From Actinomycetospora endophytica (lineage in GTDB: Bacteria; Actinomycetota; Actinomycetes; Mycobacteriales; Pseudonocardiaceae), in NCBI RefSeq assembly GCF_021026375.1, contig NZ_JAJNDB010000005.1:434001-498000 (forward strand): a stretch of DNA of 64,000 nt, in the 5' to 3' direction. Below are positions 46,980 through 55,912 of the stretch, one piece after another (within the stretch, counting starts at the first letter, position 1; every line of letters starts with the position of its first letter). The notes beneath the pieces are model-generated. The model was given only the letters and a program-made list of their open reading frames with translations. It was not told the origin of the DNA and did not search any database. The position numbers were made by a program, and so were the translations under genes.

Positions 46980-47873
46980 GTGGGCCGTGCCGGAACCGTC
47001 CTGCGCCAGGCCGGGCCACCGCTCCTCGCCGCGGCGATGCTGCTGGCGGCGAGCGTGACCGGCCGGCGGGCCGTGCTCTTCCCCGAGGCGGTCGCCCTCG
47101 GGTACGGCGTGTGGACGCTGCGCCGCGAGGCGTGGGCGCGACCGGTGCCGCTGGTCGCGGTCCCCACCGCGTGCGCCGTCGTGGGGGCCGCGTGCGCCTG
47201 GGGCCCCGGCCCGCGCTGGGTGTGGGTGGCCGTGGCGCTGACGATCGCGGTCGGGCTCCTGCAGTGCGTGCACAGCCCGCTGATCCCGGCGGTCTCGGCG
47301 GCGGTGCTCCCGGTGGTGTTCGGCGTCCGGGACCTCACCTATCCGCTGGCGGTCCTCGCCTGGTGCGGGGTGCTGGCGCTGACCGTGCTGCCCCGCCCGG
47401 GACCGCGTCGCCCGACGACGTGGCCCGCGGGCCGGGTCGTCGGGTTCCTCGCCGGGGCGGTCGTCTGGATCCTCGGCGTCGGGGTGCTCGGGGCGCCCGC
47501 GCTCGCCGTCGCACCTCCGCTGCTGGTCGCGGGCCTCGAGTTCACCGTGACCGGCGGGACGGTGTGGTCCTGGCGAGCCGCGCGGCGGGTCCTGCTCATG
47601 GGCGTGGCGGGCGCGGTCGGCGCGCTCGCCCTCGCCTCGGGCGGGCCGGCACCGGTGACGGGAGGGCTCGCCGTCGTCGTCGTGATGGCCTTCGCGACGG
47701 TGCTCGCGGAGCCGCTCACGCCCGCCGTCGCACTCGCCGTCGTCCCGTTCGTCGCCGACGTGGGCGATCCGCTGCTCGTCGCCCTGGCCTTCCTGACCGG
47801 CGGGGCGGCGCTGACGGTGCTGCCCGCCGCGGCCGCGCGGCTGGCATCCGGGCGCTCCACGGCGTCGGGCTGA
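46980..47873 (+). CDS. Polytopic membrane protein of unknown function
   Basis: A 297-residue protein with about eight to nine hydrophobic segments (for example LLAAAMLLAAS, VWVAVALTIAVGLLQ, VVVVMAFATVLAEPLTPAVALAVVPF). A region FPEAVALGYGVWTL and the later PLTPA resemble HPP-type membrane proteins, but the match is weak. It follows the aldolase gene by 27 bp on the same strand, so they may form a transcription unit. GTG start. Confidence 0.65.
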   Translation: MGRAGTVLRQAGPPLLAAAMLLAASVTGRRAVLFPEAVALGYGVWTLRREAWARPVPLVAVPTACAVVGAACAWGPGPRWVWVAVALTIAVGLLQCVHSPLIPAVSAAVLPVVFGVRDLTYPLAVLAWCGVLALTVLPRPGPRRPTTWPAGRVVGFLAGAVVWILGVGVLGAPALAVAPPLLVAGLEFTVTGGTVWSWRAARRVLLMGVAGAVGALALASGGPAPVTGGLAVVVVMAFATVLAEPLTPAVALAVVPFVADVGDPLLVALAFLTGGAALTVLPAAAARLASGRSTASG

Positions 47874-47875
47874 AC

Positions 47876-47909
47876 CGCCCGCCGACGACCGGCCGGCCGT
47901 CGGCGGGCG
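47876..47909. terminator. Bidirectional terminator hairpin
   Basis: CGCCCGCCGACG (47876-47887) pairs perfectly with CGTCGGCGGGCG (47898-47909), loop 10 bases, starting two bases after the stop of the membrane protein gene and ending before the convergent DUF1097 stop. Confidence 0.7.
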
Positions 47910-47919
47910 TCCACCTCGT

Positions 47920-48456
47920 TCAGGCCACCGCCTTCGCGGGCGCCGCGGCCGGCGTCCTGGTCGTCGCGCCGATCAGCTTCCCGACGAGGATGCTGCCCAC
48001 CCAGCCGTAGAGACCGCCGATCACGAACGAGATCAGCATGACGGTGAACGGGCCGGTCTTGAACGCGAAATCCGTACCCGACGCCGAACTGAGCAGGCCC
48101 CATCCGACGGTCATGGCGAATGCGACGACCGCGCCGGGAACGAATTCGAGCAGCGGCACGAGCGCCCCGAGGATCAGCACGAGTGTCCCGGCGCCGACCA
48201 CGACCCCGGTCATCGCCGCGCCGGAGACCGTTCCCACCACGATCAGCGTGACGGTTCCCATCACGACGCCCCAGACGGTCGCGGGTACCGACTTCTTCAG
48301 CGCCGGCAGGTCGCCACCTGCGGCGAAGTACAGCGCAGCCCCCATGAAGGTCGCGGGGACGAACAGGCCGAGCGCGGCCAGGGGACCGACGTAGAGCCAG
48401 GTCAGCACACCACCGACGACGCCGATGACGATCGCGAGGGCAACAGGCAGTTTCAC
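47920..48456 (-). CDS. DUF1097-like membrane protein
   Basis: A 178-residue protein with about five membrane helices (LPVALAIVIGVVGGVLTWLYVGPLAALGLFVPATFMGAALYFA, then VWGVVMGTVTLIVVGTVSG, VLILGALVPLLEFVPGAVVAFAMTVGW). The order and Gly-rich helices fit DUF1097 (E. coli YcdZ-type) proteins, of unknown function. GTG start at 48456 preceded by GGAAGGAA. About 380 bp of upstream sequence separates it from the Clp-N gene. Confidence 0.75.
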   Translation of the reverse strand: MKLPVALAIVIGVVGGVLTWLYVGPLAALGLFVPATFMGAALYFAAGGDLPALKKSVPATVWGVVMGTVTLIVVGTVSGAAMTGVVVGAGTLVLILGALVPLLEFVPGAVVAFAMTVGWGLLSSASGTDFAFKTGPFTVMLISFVIGGLYGWVGSILVGKLIGATTRTPAAAPAKAVA

Positions 48457-48835
48457 GGGAACGGTTCCTTCCGACGTCTGCCACGCGTGCGCTGGGTGGC
48501 GGAACAACGAGGGGTCGGACAGCAGAGTGCTGGGAGTCCGAATTCCCCACAACAGCTCCGCGGTGTCGTCATTCAACGTTTTCCGGATGACACCGCCCTG
48601 ACATTTCCCGCCGATCGGTCGTGGCCGGTGTAACTGCTTCGGCTCGCCGGCGACGTTTCCATTCCAGGGTGGTTGCACACGGACCGCGAACACGTGACGA
48701 ATGTGTCGGCGCACGGCGTCGTCGACCCGCCCGGGCCTCGTCACGGCCCGCGCCCGGCCGACCACCCCGGGTTTCGTGACCGGATCGAGTCCGGATCCGG
48801 GGTCATGATCAGCCCGTCTCGCGCGATGGACAGGT

Positions 48836-49324
48836 GTGGCTCGGGGACGGACGGGGAGCGCGTGGTGGCCCGCGCTGGTGCTCGCGCGGGCGAGCGCGGC
48901 GGCGGCGGGCACCCGGACGGTGGGGACCCAGCACGTCCTCCTGGCGCTCCTCGCGACCGACGGAGACGCCGCGGCGGTCCTCCGCCGGGCGGGCGTCGAC
49001 CGCGCCACGGTGCAGGCCGCACTGCAGGGGATCACCGGCGTCGGAGCCAGGCCGGGCGTGATCCCCGTCGAGCGGGTGTCGGTCTCACCACGGGTGGGAG
49101 CGCTGATCCGGCGCGCCTCACAGGGGACGCTGGGCGAGATCTCCGACCTGGCCGTCCTGGGCGCGCTCCTCGACGACGGCGGCGAACCGTCGGTCGTCCA
49201 GCTCGCACTGACCTCGCTGGGTGCGCGACGCCGCGTCCTGAACGCCTACGGGTCCGCCACCGCTGCCACCGCGGTCGCTCCGACGCGGATCGGCCATTCG
49301 GACGGAGATCTCGTCGCGGGGTGA
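48836..49324 (+). CDS. Clp N-domain (ClpR-type) protein
   Basis: A 162-residue protein whose core is a double Clp-N repeat: VLARASAAAAGTRTVGTQHVLLALLATDG (first) and SPRVGALIRRASQGTLGEISDLAVLGALLDDG (second). It lacks the AAA+ modules of ClpA/ClpC, so it is a stand-alone adaptor-like domain that could compete for or deliver substrates to ClpC. The GTG at 48836 is the assumed start. Followed by a long palindrome. Confidence 0.82.
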   Translation: MARGRTGSAWWPALVLARASAAAAGTRTVGTQHVLLALLATDGDAAAVLRRAGVDRATVQAALQGITGVGARPGVIPVERVSVSPRVGALIRRASQGTLGEISDLAVLGALLDDGGEPSVVQLALTSLGARRRVLNAYGSATAATAVAPTRIGHSDGDLVAG

Positions 49325-49386
49325 GGGCTCTGGGCCGTCACCTGCAGCCCTGTCGCCTCCGCCCGACCGACACCCCTCCGCACTGC

Positions 49387-49451
49387 CTAGGCAGATGATC
49401 TTCGCGAGCGCGGCGGGGTCCGGGCCGCACTCGGCAAGATCATCTGCCTAG
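49387..49451. terminator. 16-bp perfect inverted repeat with nested hairpin
   Basis: CTAGGCAGATGATCTT (49387-49402) pairs exactly with AAGATCATCTGCCTAG (49436-49451). The loop itself folds (GAG-GCGGC with GCCGC-CTC). Located after the Clp-N gene and before a same-strand gene pair, so it acts as terminator or insulator. Confidence 0.75.
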
Positions 49452-49615
49452 CGAGACAGACACCGGCGGAGCCCTCGAACGCAACCGGACGGCCGTTCAC
49501 CCACTCGGACACCACACCGGTGGTACACAACCGGCCTCGCAGTGGTGTGAACCTGTGCGATACCGTGACCTGGCGTAAACGGTACAAGCCGGAACAGCAA
49601 GCCGGGGGGGCCGCC

Positions 49616-49801
49616 ATGGCCGAGGACGTCGACGAGGAGCGGCCGGTCGCGCCCGACCCGACCGACGCTCCGGGTGGTCGCACCGCCGTCGACCGCGGTT
49701 GCACCTGCTCCGTGCTCGCGAACGCCGCGTTCCGCGCCGGCGCGCCCGGGGAGGAAGCCTTCGTCGATCCCCTGTGCCCGGTCCACTCCGCCGCGTCGTG
49801 A
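49616..49801 (+). CDS. Small Cys/His protein coupled to a STAS gene (61 residues)
   Basis: An acidic, disordered N-terminus (about 1-28) followed by GCTCSVLANAAFRAG and FVDPLCPVHSA: a CxC and a CxxH that could together bind zinc. Its TGA overlaps the GTG start of the STAS gene (GTGA), so the two are co-translated. A GGGGGGG run stands upstream of the ATG. No named family recognised; possibly a modulator of the STAS protein. Confidence 0.65.
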   Translation: MAEDVDEERPVAPDPTDAPGGRTAVDRGCTCSVLANAAFRAGAPGEEAFVDPLCPVHSAAS

Positions 49802-50199
49802 CCGCGACCTTCGTGACGCGGGCGCTCTACGGCCCGCCGCGTCCGGTCCTCGTGCTCTCCGTCAGCGGTGAGGTCGACCGCGGCAACGACGACGAGCTGC
49901 GGCGACAGCTCCGCCGGACCGCGGACATCCGCGGCAACCCGTACTTCCACGAGCACTACGGCTGCCGCGAACTGGCGACGGCGGTGGTGGTCGACCTGCG
50001 CGAGGCGACCTTCGTCGCGGGCCACGCGCTGGCCTGTCTCGCCCGCGAGCGCGACGGCTCCGGGCGGCCGCTGCGCCTGGTCGTGGGCGCGCGGGGGGCG
50101 GTGCGCCGGGCCCTGACGGCGGCGGGGCTCGACGACGCCGTGGAGCTCTACGACGACGTCGCCGACGCCGTCCTCGCCGACAGCGCCGCGTCGGACTGA
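49798..50199 (+). CDS. STAS domain protein (anti-sigma factor antagonist type)
   Basis: A 133-residue STAS protein: VLVLSVSGEVDRGNDDELRRQL, AVVVDLREATFVAGHALACLARE, LRLVVGARGAVRRALTAAGLDD. The phosphorylatable Ser of SpoIIAA-type proteins (in the D-x-S-G motif) is replaced by Thr/Phe-Val-Ala here (REATFVAG), so it may not be phosphorylated. An 18-residue insertion (TADIRGNPYFHEHYGCREL) is unusual. Co-translated with the small Cys/His protein. Likely part of a partner-switching pathway; no kinase is adjacent. Confidence 0.85.
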   Translation: MTATFVTRALYGPPRPVLVLSVSGEVDRGNDDELRRQLRRTADIRGNPYFHEHYGCRELATAVVVDLREATFVAGHALACLARERDGSGRPLRLVVGARGAVRRALTAAGLDDAVELYDDVADAVLADSAASD

Positions 50200-50227
50200 C
50201 CGCCGGCGCGGCTCACCGCCGGAGCGC

Positions 50228-51409
50228 TCACGCGACCGCGAACGGACCGCCCGGCCCGAACGCATGATCACCGAACCGCTCCCCCATCAGCCGGTGGGTC
50301 GCGGCGTCGGGGTGCAGCCGGTCGGGCAGCGGGTGCTCGGCCGCGTCGGCCTCGCCGTACAGCGTCAGGCCGTCGAGCAGGTGCAGGTGCGGGTCGTCGG
50401 CCGCGCGTTCGGTGACGATGCGGGTGAGCTCCTCGCGGATCGTGCGCAGCGTGAGCCGGCCCGCCGCCACGTCCGCGGGGTCGCCGGTCGCGCGGAAGCG
50501 CATCGTGCCGTCGCCGAAGTCGGCGGCGCCCGGCCCCGGGGTGTCCTCGTGGATCGGGCAGAGCACCGGGGTGATCACCAGCAGCGGCGTCGTGGGGTGG
50601 CCGTCGCGGACGGTGTCGAGGAACCCGTGCACCGCGGGGGTGAAGGCCCGCATGCGCATGACGTTGCCGTTGACCAGATTGATCCCGATCTTGACGCTCA
50701 CGACGTCGGCGGGCTGGTCGCGCATGGTGCGCGCGACGGAGGAGTCGAGCATCGCGCTGCCGCTGAACCCGAGGTTGACCAGGTCGACCCCGCCACGCGC
50801 GGCGGCGAGCGCGACCCACGTCGTCGTCGGGCTCGCGGCGTTCGAGCCCTGGCTGATGGAGCTGCCGTGGTGCAGCCACACCCGACGCGCTCCGGGCGGC
50901 TCGGCCGCGACCGGAGCATCGGTGCGCACGACGGCGAGCTCGGTCGCCTCCTGGTGCGGGAGCCACACCTCGACGAGCTTGTCGCCCGCGGCGAGGCCGG
51001 CGAACCGGACGGTGCCGACCGGCCCGACCCGGGTCTCGGTCACGCCGGTGGCGAGGTCCGTGACCAGCGCGATGCCGCCGCTCGAGGTCTGCTGCGCGAC
51101 GAAGTCGCCGTCGACGACCAGGTCGTACCGGCCGTCGGGCCGCGGCGGCACGCCGTGGAAGGCGAGGGTGGTCCGGCGCGCGTCGACCTCGATCCACGTG
51201 GCGGCGGTCCGGAAGACCAGCCGCACCCCCGAGGGCTGCGACTGCGCGAGCCGGAGCTGCTGGTCGGCCCGCGCCCGGGCCCGGGCGGGGAGCCGGTGCG
51301 GCCGCAGCCCGACCTCACCGCGCTCGGCGTCGAGCGCTCCGCGCAGGAGATCGGGGACGATCTCCGTCGTGATGGTCGGGCCGCCGTCGGAGTCGATCAC
51401 GGGGCACAC
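50228..51409 (-). CDS. SGNH/GDSL-like hydrolase
   Basis: A 393-residue esterase-like protein. The N-terminal 150 residues are a beta-rich (jelly-roll) domain (AATWIEVDARRTTLAFHGV). The C-terminal SGNH domain has WLHHGSSISQGSNA (nucleophile Ser block I), NLGFSGSAMLD (Gly block II), KIGINLVNG (Asn block III) and DRLHPDAATH (Asp-x-x-His block V). No signal peptide. Probable acyl- or acetyl-esterase on a sugar or small ester; substrate unknown. GTG start at 51409. Confidence 0.88.
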   Translation of the reverse strand: MCPVIDSDGGPTITTEIVPDLLRGALDAERGEVGLRPHRLPARARARADQQLRLAQSQPSGVRLVFRTAATWIEVDARRTTLAFHGVPPRPDGRYDLVVDGDFVAQQTSSGGIALVTDLATGVTETRVGPVGTVRFAGLAAGDKLVEVWLPHQEATELAVVRTDAPVAAEPPGARRVWLHHGSSISQGSNAASPTTTWVALAAARGGVDLVNLGFSGSAMLDSSVARTMRDQPADVVSVKIGINLVNGNVMRMRAFTPAVHGFLDTVRDGHPTTPLLVITPVLCPIHEDTPGPGAADFGDGTMRFRATGDPADVAAGRLTLRTIREELTRIVTERAADDPHLHLLDGLTLYGEADAAEHPLPDRLHPDAATHRLMGERFGDHAFGPGGPFAVA

Positions 51410-51486
51410 CCTGGCGCGTCCGGCCCGCGCGGCGCATCCCCGATTCCCGGTCGGCGACGGCGTTCCCGACGCCCCATGATGACCGC

Positions 51487-51945
51487 GTGGAGTTCACCTA
51501 CACCGACTCGATCCACGTCGCGGCCGCCCCGCAGGCGGTCTACGACGTCGTCTCCGACGTCACGCGCACCGGCGAATGGAGTCCGATCTGCGCGCGCTGC
51601 GAGTGGGACGACGGCGACGGCCCCCGGGTGGGCGCGCACTTCACCGGCTTCAACGTCAAGCCCGACCGGGAGTGGGAGACCCGCAGCGAGGTGGTCGCCG
51701 CCGAGCCGGGCCGGCTCTTCCGGTGGACGGTGAGCGGCGGGCGCGTGTTCTGGGGATTCGAGATCGCCCCCGACGGCGAGGGCAGCCGCCTGACCGAGAC
51801 GTGGGAGTTCCCCCAGGTGGGCCGCGACTTCTTCCGGGAGCGCTACGGCGACCGGGCCGAGGAAGAGATCGCCATCCGGGTCGCCGACGCCCGCGCGGGG
51901 ATTCCCGAGACGCTCGCGGCGATCAAGCGTGTGATCGAGGTCTGA
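51487..51945 (+). CDS. SRPBCC family protein
   Basis: A 152-residue START-like protein. DSIHVAAAPQAVYDVVSDVTRTGEWSPICARCEW opens the helix-grip fold; FRWTVSGGRVFWGFEIAPDG and TETWEFP form the sheet; the terminal helix is AGIPETLAAIKRVI. GTG start at 51487, divergent from the SGNH hydrolase with a 77-bp spacer. Ligand unknown. Confidence 0.87.
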   Translation: MEFTYTDSIHVAAAPQAVYDVVSDVTRTGEWSPICARCEWDDGDGPRVGAHFTGFNVKPDREWETRSEVVAAEPGRLFRWTVSGGRVFWGFEIAPDGEGSRLTETWEFPQVGRDFFRERYGDRAEEEIAIRVADARAGIPETLAAIKRVIEV

Positions 51946-52174
51946 GACGGGACGGTCCCGCCGCCCGAGGGGGACCGGGCAGCGGGACCTCGCCGGGTCT
52001 CCTGGGGGGCAAGAGACGACGACGTGACGCAGAGGATGGCAGGTTCGTCCGAGCCCGAACAGCGTTACGCGCTCGAAGTTTTTGTCTCAGTTTGCTGGGC
52101 CGGACGGACGGTCGGGTGCTCGCGGCGGCTGACTCCTGCGCGGTGCGACCGCCGAACGGCGGCGTGCGGCGAAC

Positions 52175-52354
52175 TCACGCGATCCGGGGGCGGTACCCCA
52201 GGACGCTGGCGGCGCCGTCGAGGTAGGCGTCCCGGTGCTCGGCCGGCACCCACGCGGCGGCCTGGTCCACGGTCAGCGGCAGCACGACGTCGCCCTCGGC
52301 GGCTCGCGCGACGGCCTGCTCACCCGGGGCTCGTGCTTCCTCGACGGCGGTCAT
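52175..52354 (-). CDS. Small hypothetical protein (59 residues)
   Basis: MTAVEEARAPGEQAVARAAE followed by DVVLPLTVDQAAAWVPAEHRDAYLDGAASVLGYRP: an acidic, mainly helical peptide. The ATG at 52354 has only a weak ribosome-binding site; an in-frame TTG at 52495 would add 47 basic, Pro-rich residues. AT-rich sequence at 52497-52508 (minus strand CATATATTAG) may be its promoter. No family recognised. Confidence 0.45.
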   Translation of the reverse strand: MTAVEEARAPGEQAVARAAEGDVVLPLTVDQAAAWVPAEHRDAYLDGAASVLGYRPRIA

Positions 52355-52542
52355 GGGATCGAGGCTCGTCGTGGGCACCCGCCCTTGTCCAGCAGGTTTC
52401 CTGGCACCGGGCTCGGCGAACCGCCCGGTACCCGGAGACGCCCGGTTCTGTTGCTGGCCAGTGCGCCGCTTGGTGGATAGGTTGTGCGCGGTCAATGGCT
52501 AATATATGCGTTTCCCGGGGCCGATTCTGACGGGGGGATGTC

Positions 52543-53523
52543 GTGCTGGACGTGTCAGCGGTGTCGCACGCCGAGGTCGACACCACCGATCCCGAGTTCG
52601 CCCATCAATGGATCTCCGACACGTACACCGAACACACCCCGCTCCTCCGCGGCGACCGTGCGGACTTCCGCATGCGGGTGGCTTCCCTGGAGACCGACCG
52701 CTTCCGGATCGACGATCTCGTGCACACGATGAGCGTGGAGACCGCCGTCGCGCCGTACCAGCGCCTGATCGTCAACCGGGTCCGCTCCGGGCGCTACCGG
52801 ATGGAGATGGGCGGCCGATCGCTGTCTCCCGGCCCCGGGGACCTGACCGTGATGGACCCGCTGAGTGCGGGCTGGACCACCTGGGACCTGCTCGACGTCG
52901 AGGTCGTGGCCCTCGACCTCCACGCCGCGCAGGTCGTCGCCGGGGGGCTCAGCGGGCTCATGCCCGAACGGGTGCGGTTCCACCTGGACGTGCCCATCGA
53001 CGCGGCCCACGAGCAGTACTGGAACCGCACCGTCGACCACATGCGGCGACACGTCCTCGCCGACGCCGAACTGATCGCCCAGCCCCTGGTGCGGGCCGAG
53101 GCGTTCCGCCAGCTCGCGTCCGCCGTCGTCGTCGTGTTCCCGAACAACGCGCTCGACTCGCTGCGGGATCCCACCGCGCCGCCTGCGGGCAACGGCGAGC
53201 CGGCCATGGTGCGCCGGGCCGTCGAGTTCATGGACGCCAACGCCCATCGCGGCATCGACATCAGCGAGATCGCCACCGCCGCCCGGATCGGTCCCCGAGG
53301 ACTGCAGGCCGCATTCCGCAAGCACCGGGGCCAGTCGCCGCTGACCTACCTGCGGCGGGTGCGGCTGGAACGGGCCCACCGCGACCTCCAGGCCGCCGAC
53401 CCGACGCGGGGCGACACCGTCGCGGCGATCGCCGCGCGGTGGGGCTTCAGCCACGCCGGCCGGTTCTCCATCCTCTACCAGGGCCAGTTCGGCCGGCCAC
53501 CGAGCACGACGTTGCGGGTGTGA
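52543..53523 (+). CDS. AraC family regulator, array member 1
   Basis: A 326-residue regulator: N-terminal AraC-binding-like domain (PF14525-type; ISDTYTEHTPLLRG, YQRLIVNRVRSGRYRME, LSPGPGDLTVMDPLSAGW) and C-terminal double HTH ([42 protein letters not shown]). Intact. GTG start at 52543 with a GGGGGGA site. First of five paralogues between 52.5 and 59.6 kb. An AT-rich hairpin (53691-53717) follows at some distance. Confidence 0.9.
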   Translation: MLDVSAVSHAEVDTTDPEFAHQWISDTYTEHTPLLRGDRADFRMRVASLETDRFRIDDLVHTMSVETAVAPYQRLIVNRVRSGRYRMEMGGRSLSPGPGDLTVMDPLSAGWTTWDLLDVEVVALDLHAAQVVAGGLSGLMPERVRFHLDVPIDAAHEQYWNRTVDHMRRHVLADAELIAQPLVRAEAFRQLASAVVVVFPNNALDSLRDPTAPPAGNGEPAMVRRAVEFMDANAHRGIDISEIATAARIGPRGLQAAFRKHRGQSPLTYLRRVRLERAHRDLQAADPTRGDTVAAIAARWGFSHAGRFSILYQGQFGRPPSTTLRV

Positions 53524-53834
53524 GCCACCCGATCGCCCGCCGCTCTCCTGCTCACCACCGTTCGGTGGACGACGGTTCCCGCAGGCCGCCATTCCGTCCG
53601 GAGGAGGACAGCGAGAGCGCACGAAACGATCTCCGCGAGTTCCGTCGCGCCGAGGACCGGCGGGTCTACACTTCGTTCGCTCAGTGGACTGCTTTTTCGA
53701 CATTCGGCTGAAAAAGCCGTGACCCGTCGTCGCGAAGGCGTAGAGATCCGATCCCGTCGGGCAGTTCTTCGCCCGGCGTCGGAGGATCTCGCAGCGAGTG
53801 CGGGACGACGAGCTCGGTCGGGAAGGGTCGACGG
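53524..53834. other. Spacer between AraC genes 1 and 2
   Basis: A 311-bp gap without a gene. It contains the hairpin GCTTTTTC (53691-53698) with GAAAAAGC (53710-53717), unusually AT-rich for this genome and probably a terminator, and then the promoter of the next gene. Confidence 0.5.
53691..53717 (+). terminator. AT-rich hairpin between AraC genes 1 and 2
   Basis: An 8-bp stem GCTTTTTC/GAAAAAGC with an 11-base loop, about 170 bp after the first AraC gene's stop. The run of T residues in the stem differs from the GC-rich terminators elsewhere in the window. Confidence 0.5.
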
Positions 53835-54808
53835 ATGACATCTCCGGTGCAGCGTCTGAACTACGCGACCACCGACGCGGACGAGGGCACCGAGCAGATC
53901 CGGTCGCTCTACACGGACCACGCACCGTCGTTCTCGGGCAGCGCCCGTCAGTACCGCCTGGAGTTGAGCTCGGCGGCGGTCGAGAGTGGCTACGGGCGGC
54001 TCAGCGTGGACCTCCTGAGCAACACCATGCGGCTGACGGCCCCGTGCGACCCGGTCTCGGCGCTGATCATCGTCTCGGTCACCTCGGGCTACGCGAGCTA
54101 CCGCGTCGGCCGGGAGCAGACCGGACCGATCTTCCTGGCGCCGTACTGGTCGGAGTTCCAGTGCGAGTGGGACGACATGTCCTGCGCGCTGGGCGTGCTC
54201 GACCTCGACGGGGCGCGTCGGGTCGCCGCCGAGGTGACCGGGCTCGACGAGCGGTCGGTCACCTTCACGGGTATGGAGCCGGTGACGGCCGAGCGGGCGC
54301 GCCACGTGTCCACGGTGGTGCACCACATCGCGGGGAACGTGCTCAGCAACGACGAGGTCATGGCGAGCCCGCTCGCGCGCGGCGAGGCCTTCCGAGAGCT
54401 GGCCGCCGCAGCGGTGCTGACGTTCCCGAACACCGCCCTGGAGCAGCTGACCGACCCGAGCGCGCCGCCGCCCGGGTACGCCGAGCCCGCCACGGTGCGT
54501 CGCGCGGTGGAGTTCATCGATGCACACGCCCAGGAGGACATCGACATCACCCGGATCGCCGAGGCCTCCGGGATCGGCCCACGCGGGTTGCAGCAGGCGT
54601 TCCGCAGGTATCGCGACGAGACGCCCTGGAGTACCTGCGACGGGTGCGGATGGAGGGCGCCCACCGCGACCTGGAGGCCGCCGACCCGACCCGCGGTGAC
54701 ACCGTCGGAGCCATCGCCGCCCGGTGGGGCTTCGCCCATCCCGGACGGTTCGCGATCGACTACCGGCGGTCCTACGGCCGCTCACCCGGCGAGACGCTGC
54801 GGTGGTGA
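53835..54808 (+). pseudogene. AraC family regulator, array member 2 (single-base frameshift)
   Basis: The ATG at 53835 (GGGAAGGG site) opens the same ligand-binding domain ([30 protein letters not shown]) and the first HTH ([21 protein letters not shown]). At about 54625-54627 (CCC in gacgccctgg) one base appears to be missing: the original frame runs into unrelated sequence, while the next frame continues perfectly ([35 protein letters not shown]) to TGA 54808. Either a real inactivation of the second HTH or a homopolymer sequencing error. Gene 3 starts six bases later. Confidence 0.8.
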
Positions 54809-54814
54809 GGCTCG

Positions 54815-55816
54815 ATGAGCGACGACGCCATGAGCAGTGCGGTCGTCCGCGGCGGATTCGCCACCGCCGATCCGCGGAAGGCCGAGGAGTTCCTCAGCAC
54901 CACGTACGTCGACCAACGCCTCCAGCTCACCGGCCCGCGGGAGGGCTTCACCGCCGCCGTGTCCTCGCTGTGCACCCCCGACCTCGCGGTGAGCCGGCTC
55001 GAGACGAGTGCCGGGTTGATACACACCGTGGACGAGGTGCCCGCCGACGTCCTGATCGTCTCCGCTCCGACGAGGGGGCACATCGGCTACTTCGACAACG
55101 CGTATCACGATGTGCAGACGGTGGTCGCGGATGCTGTGCTCAGTCCGCCGCTCGGTCGCGTGCACGTGGAGTCGGACAACCTCGACATCACCATCGTCAC
55201 CCTCGACCGGGGCCGGGTCGCCGACTACGCCGCCAGCCTGACGGGGCTCGACCCGCGCACCCTGGCCTTCGACGGCCTGGCGCCCCTGACCCCGGCGATG
55301 GCCCGGTACTGGACCGACGCCGTGGCCCACGTCCGTGAGGACGTGCTCGCCGACCCCTGGGCCGGCGAGCAGCCGATCCTGCTCGACCAGGCGTTCCGCA
55401 CGTTGGCCGCCGCGCTGGTGTCGACCTTCGCCAACAACGCCCTCGCCCGCACCACCGACCCCCAGGCACCGCCGGTGCGCGGTGACGTCTCCGCGGCGAC
55501 CGTCCGCGAGCTCGCCGACTATCTCGACACCCACGCCGACCGGGCGATCGGGCCGGCCGACATCGCCGCCGTCGGGGACGCGCCCTACCGCGAGCTCGCC
55601 GAGGGGGTCCGGCGACGGTACGGACGCCACCCCGCCGAGCTCCTCTGGCGGGCGCGGCTGCACGGGGTGCACCGTGATCTCCTCGACGCCGACCCGCACG
55701 CCGGCGTCATCGTCACCCACGTGGCCGCCCGCTGGGGGTTCGGCCGGCCCGCCCGGTTCCGGATCGCCTACGCCCGGGCGTTCGACGAGTCGCCGGAGGA
55801 CACGCTGCTCCGCTGA
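54815..55816 (+). CDS. AraC-like regulator, array member 3 (divergent HTH)
   Basis: A 333-residue paralogue starting six bases after gene 2, so in one operon with it. The ligand domain is kept (AEEFLSTTYVDQRLQLTG, GHIGYFDNAYHD). The HTH region is shortened and altered (IGPADIAAVGDAPYRELAEGVRRRYGRH), although the final VAARWGFGRPARFRIAYARAF-DESPEDTL is typical. Very close in length and HTH variant to array member 5 (58574-59575), so these two form a subtype. Confidence 0.85.
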   Translation: MSDDAMSSAVVRGGFATADPRKAEEFLSTTYVDQRLQLTGPREGFTAAVSSLCTPDLAVSRLETSAGLIHTVDEVPADVLIVSAPTRGHIGYFDNAYHDVQTVVADAVLSPPLGRVHVESDNLDITIVTLDRGRVADYAASLTGLDPRTLAFDGLAPLTPAMARYWTDAVAHVREDVLADPWAGEQPILLDQAFRTLAAALVSTFANNALARTTDPQAPPVRGDVSAATVRELADYLDTHADRAIGPADIAAVGDAPYRELAEGVRRRYGRHPAELLWRARLHGVHRDLLDADPHAGVIVTHVAARWGFGRPARFRIAYARAFDESPEDTLLR

Positions 55817-55912
55817 CCCGGTGTCGACAGAGCTGCGCTCTGCGGACAATGCCGCGTTCTACGGCTAATCTGTTGCCCACGTCCGGACTGTCGGGGAGGC
55901 GGGAGGGGAGTC

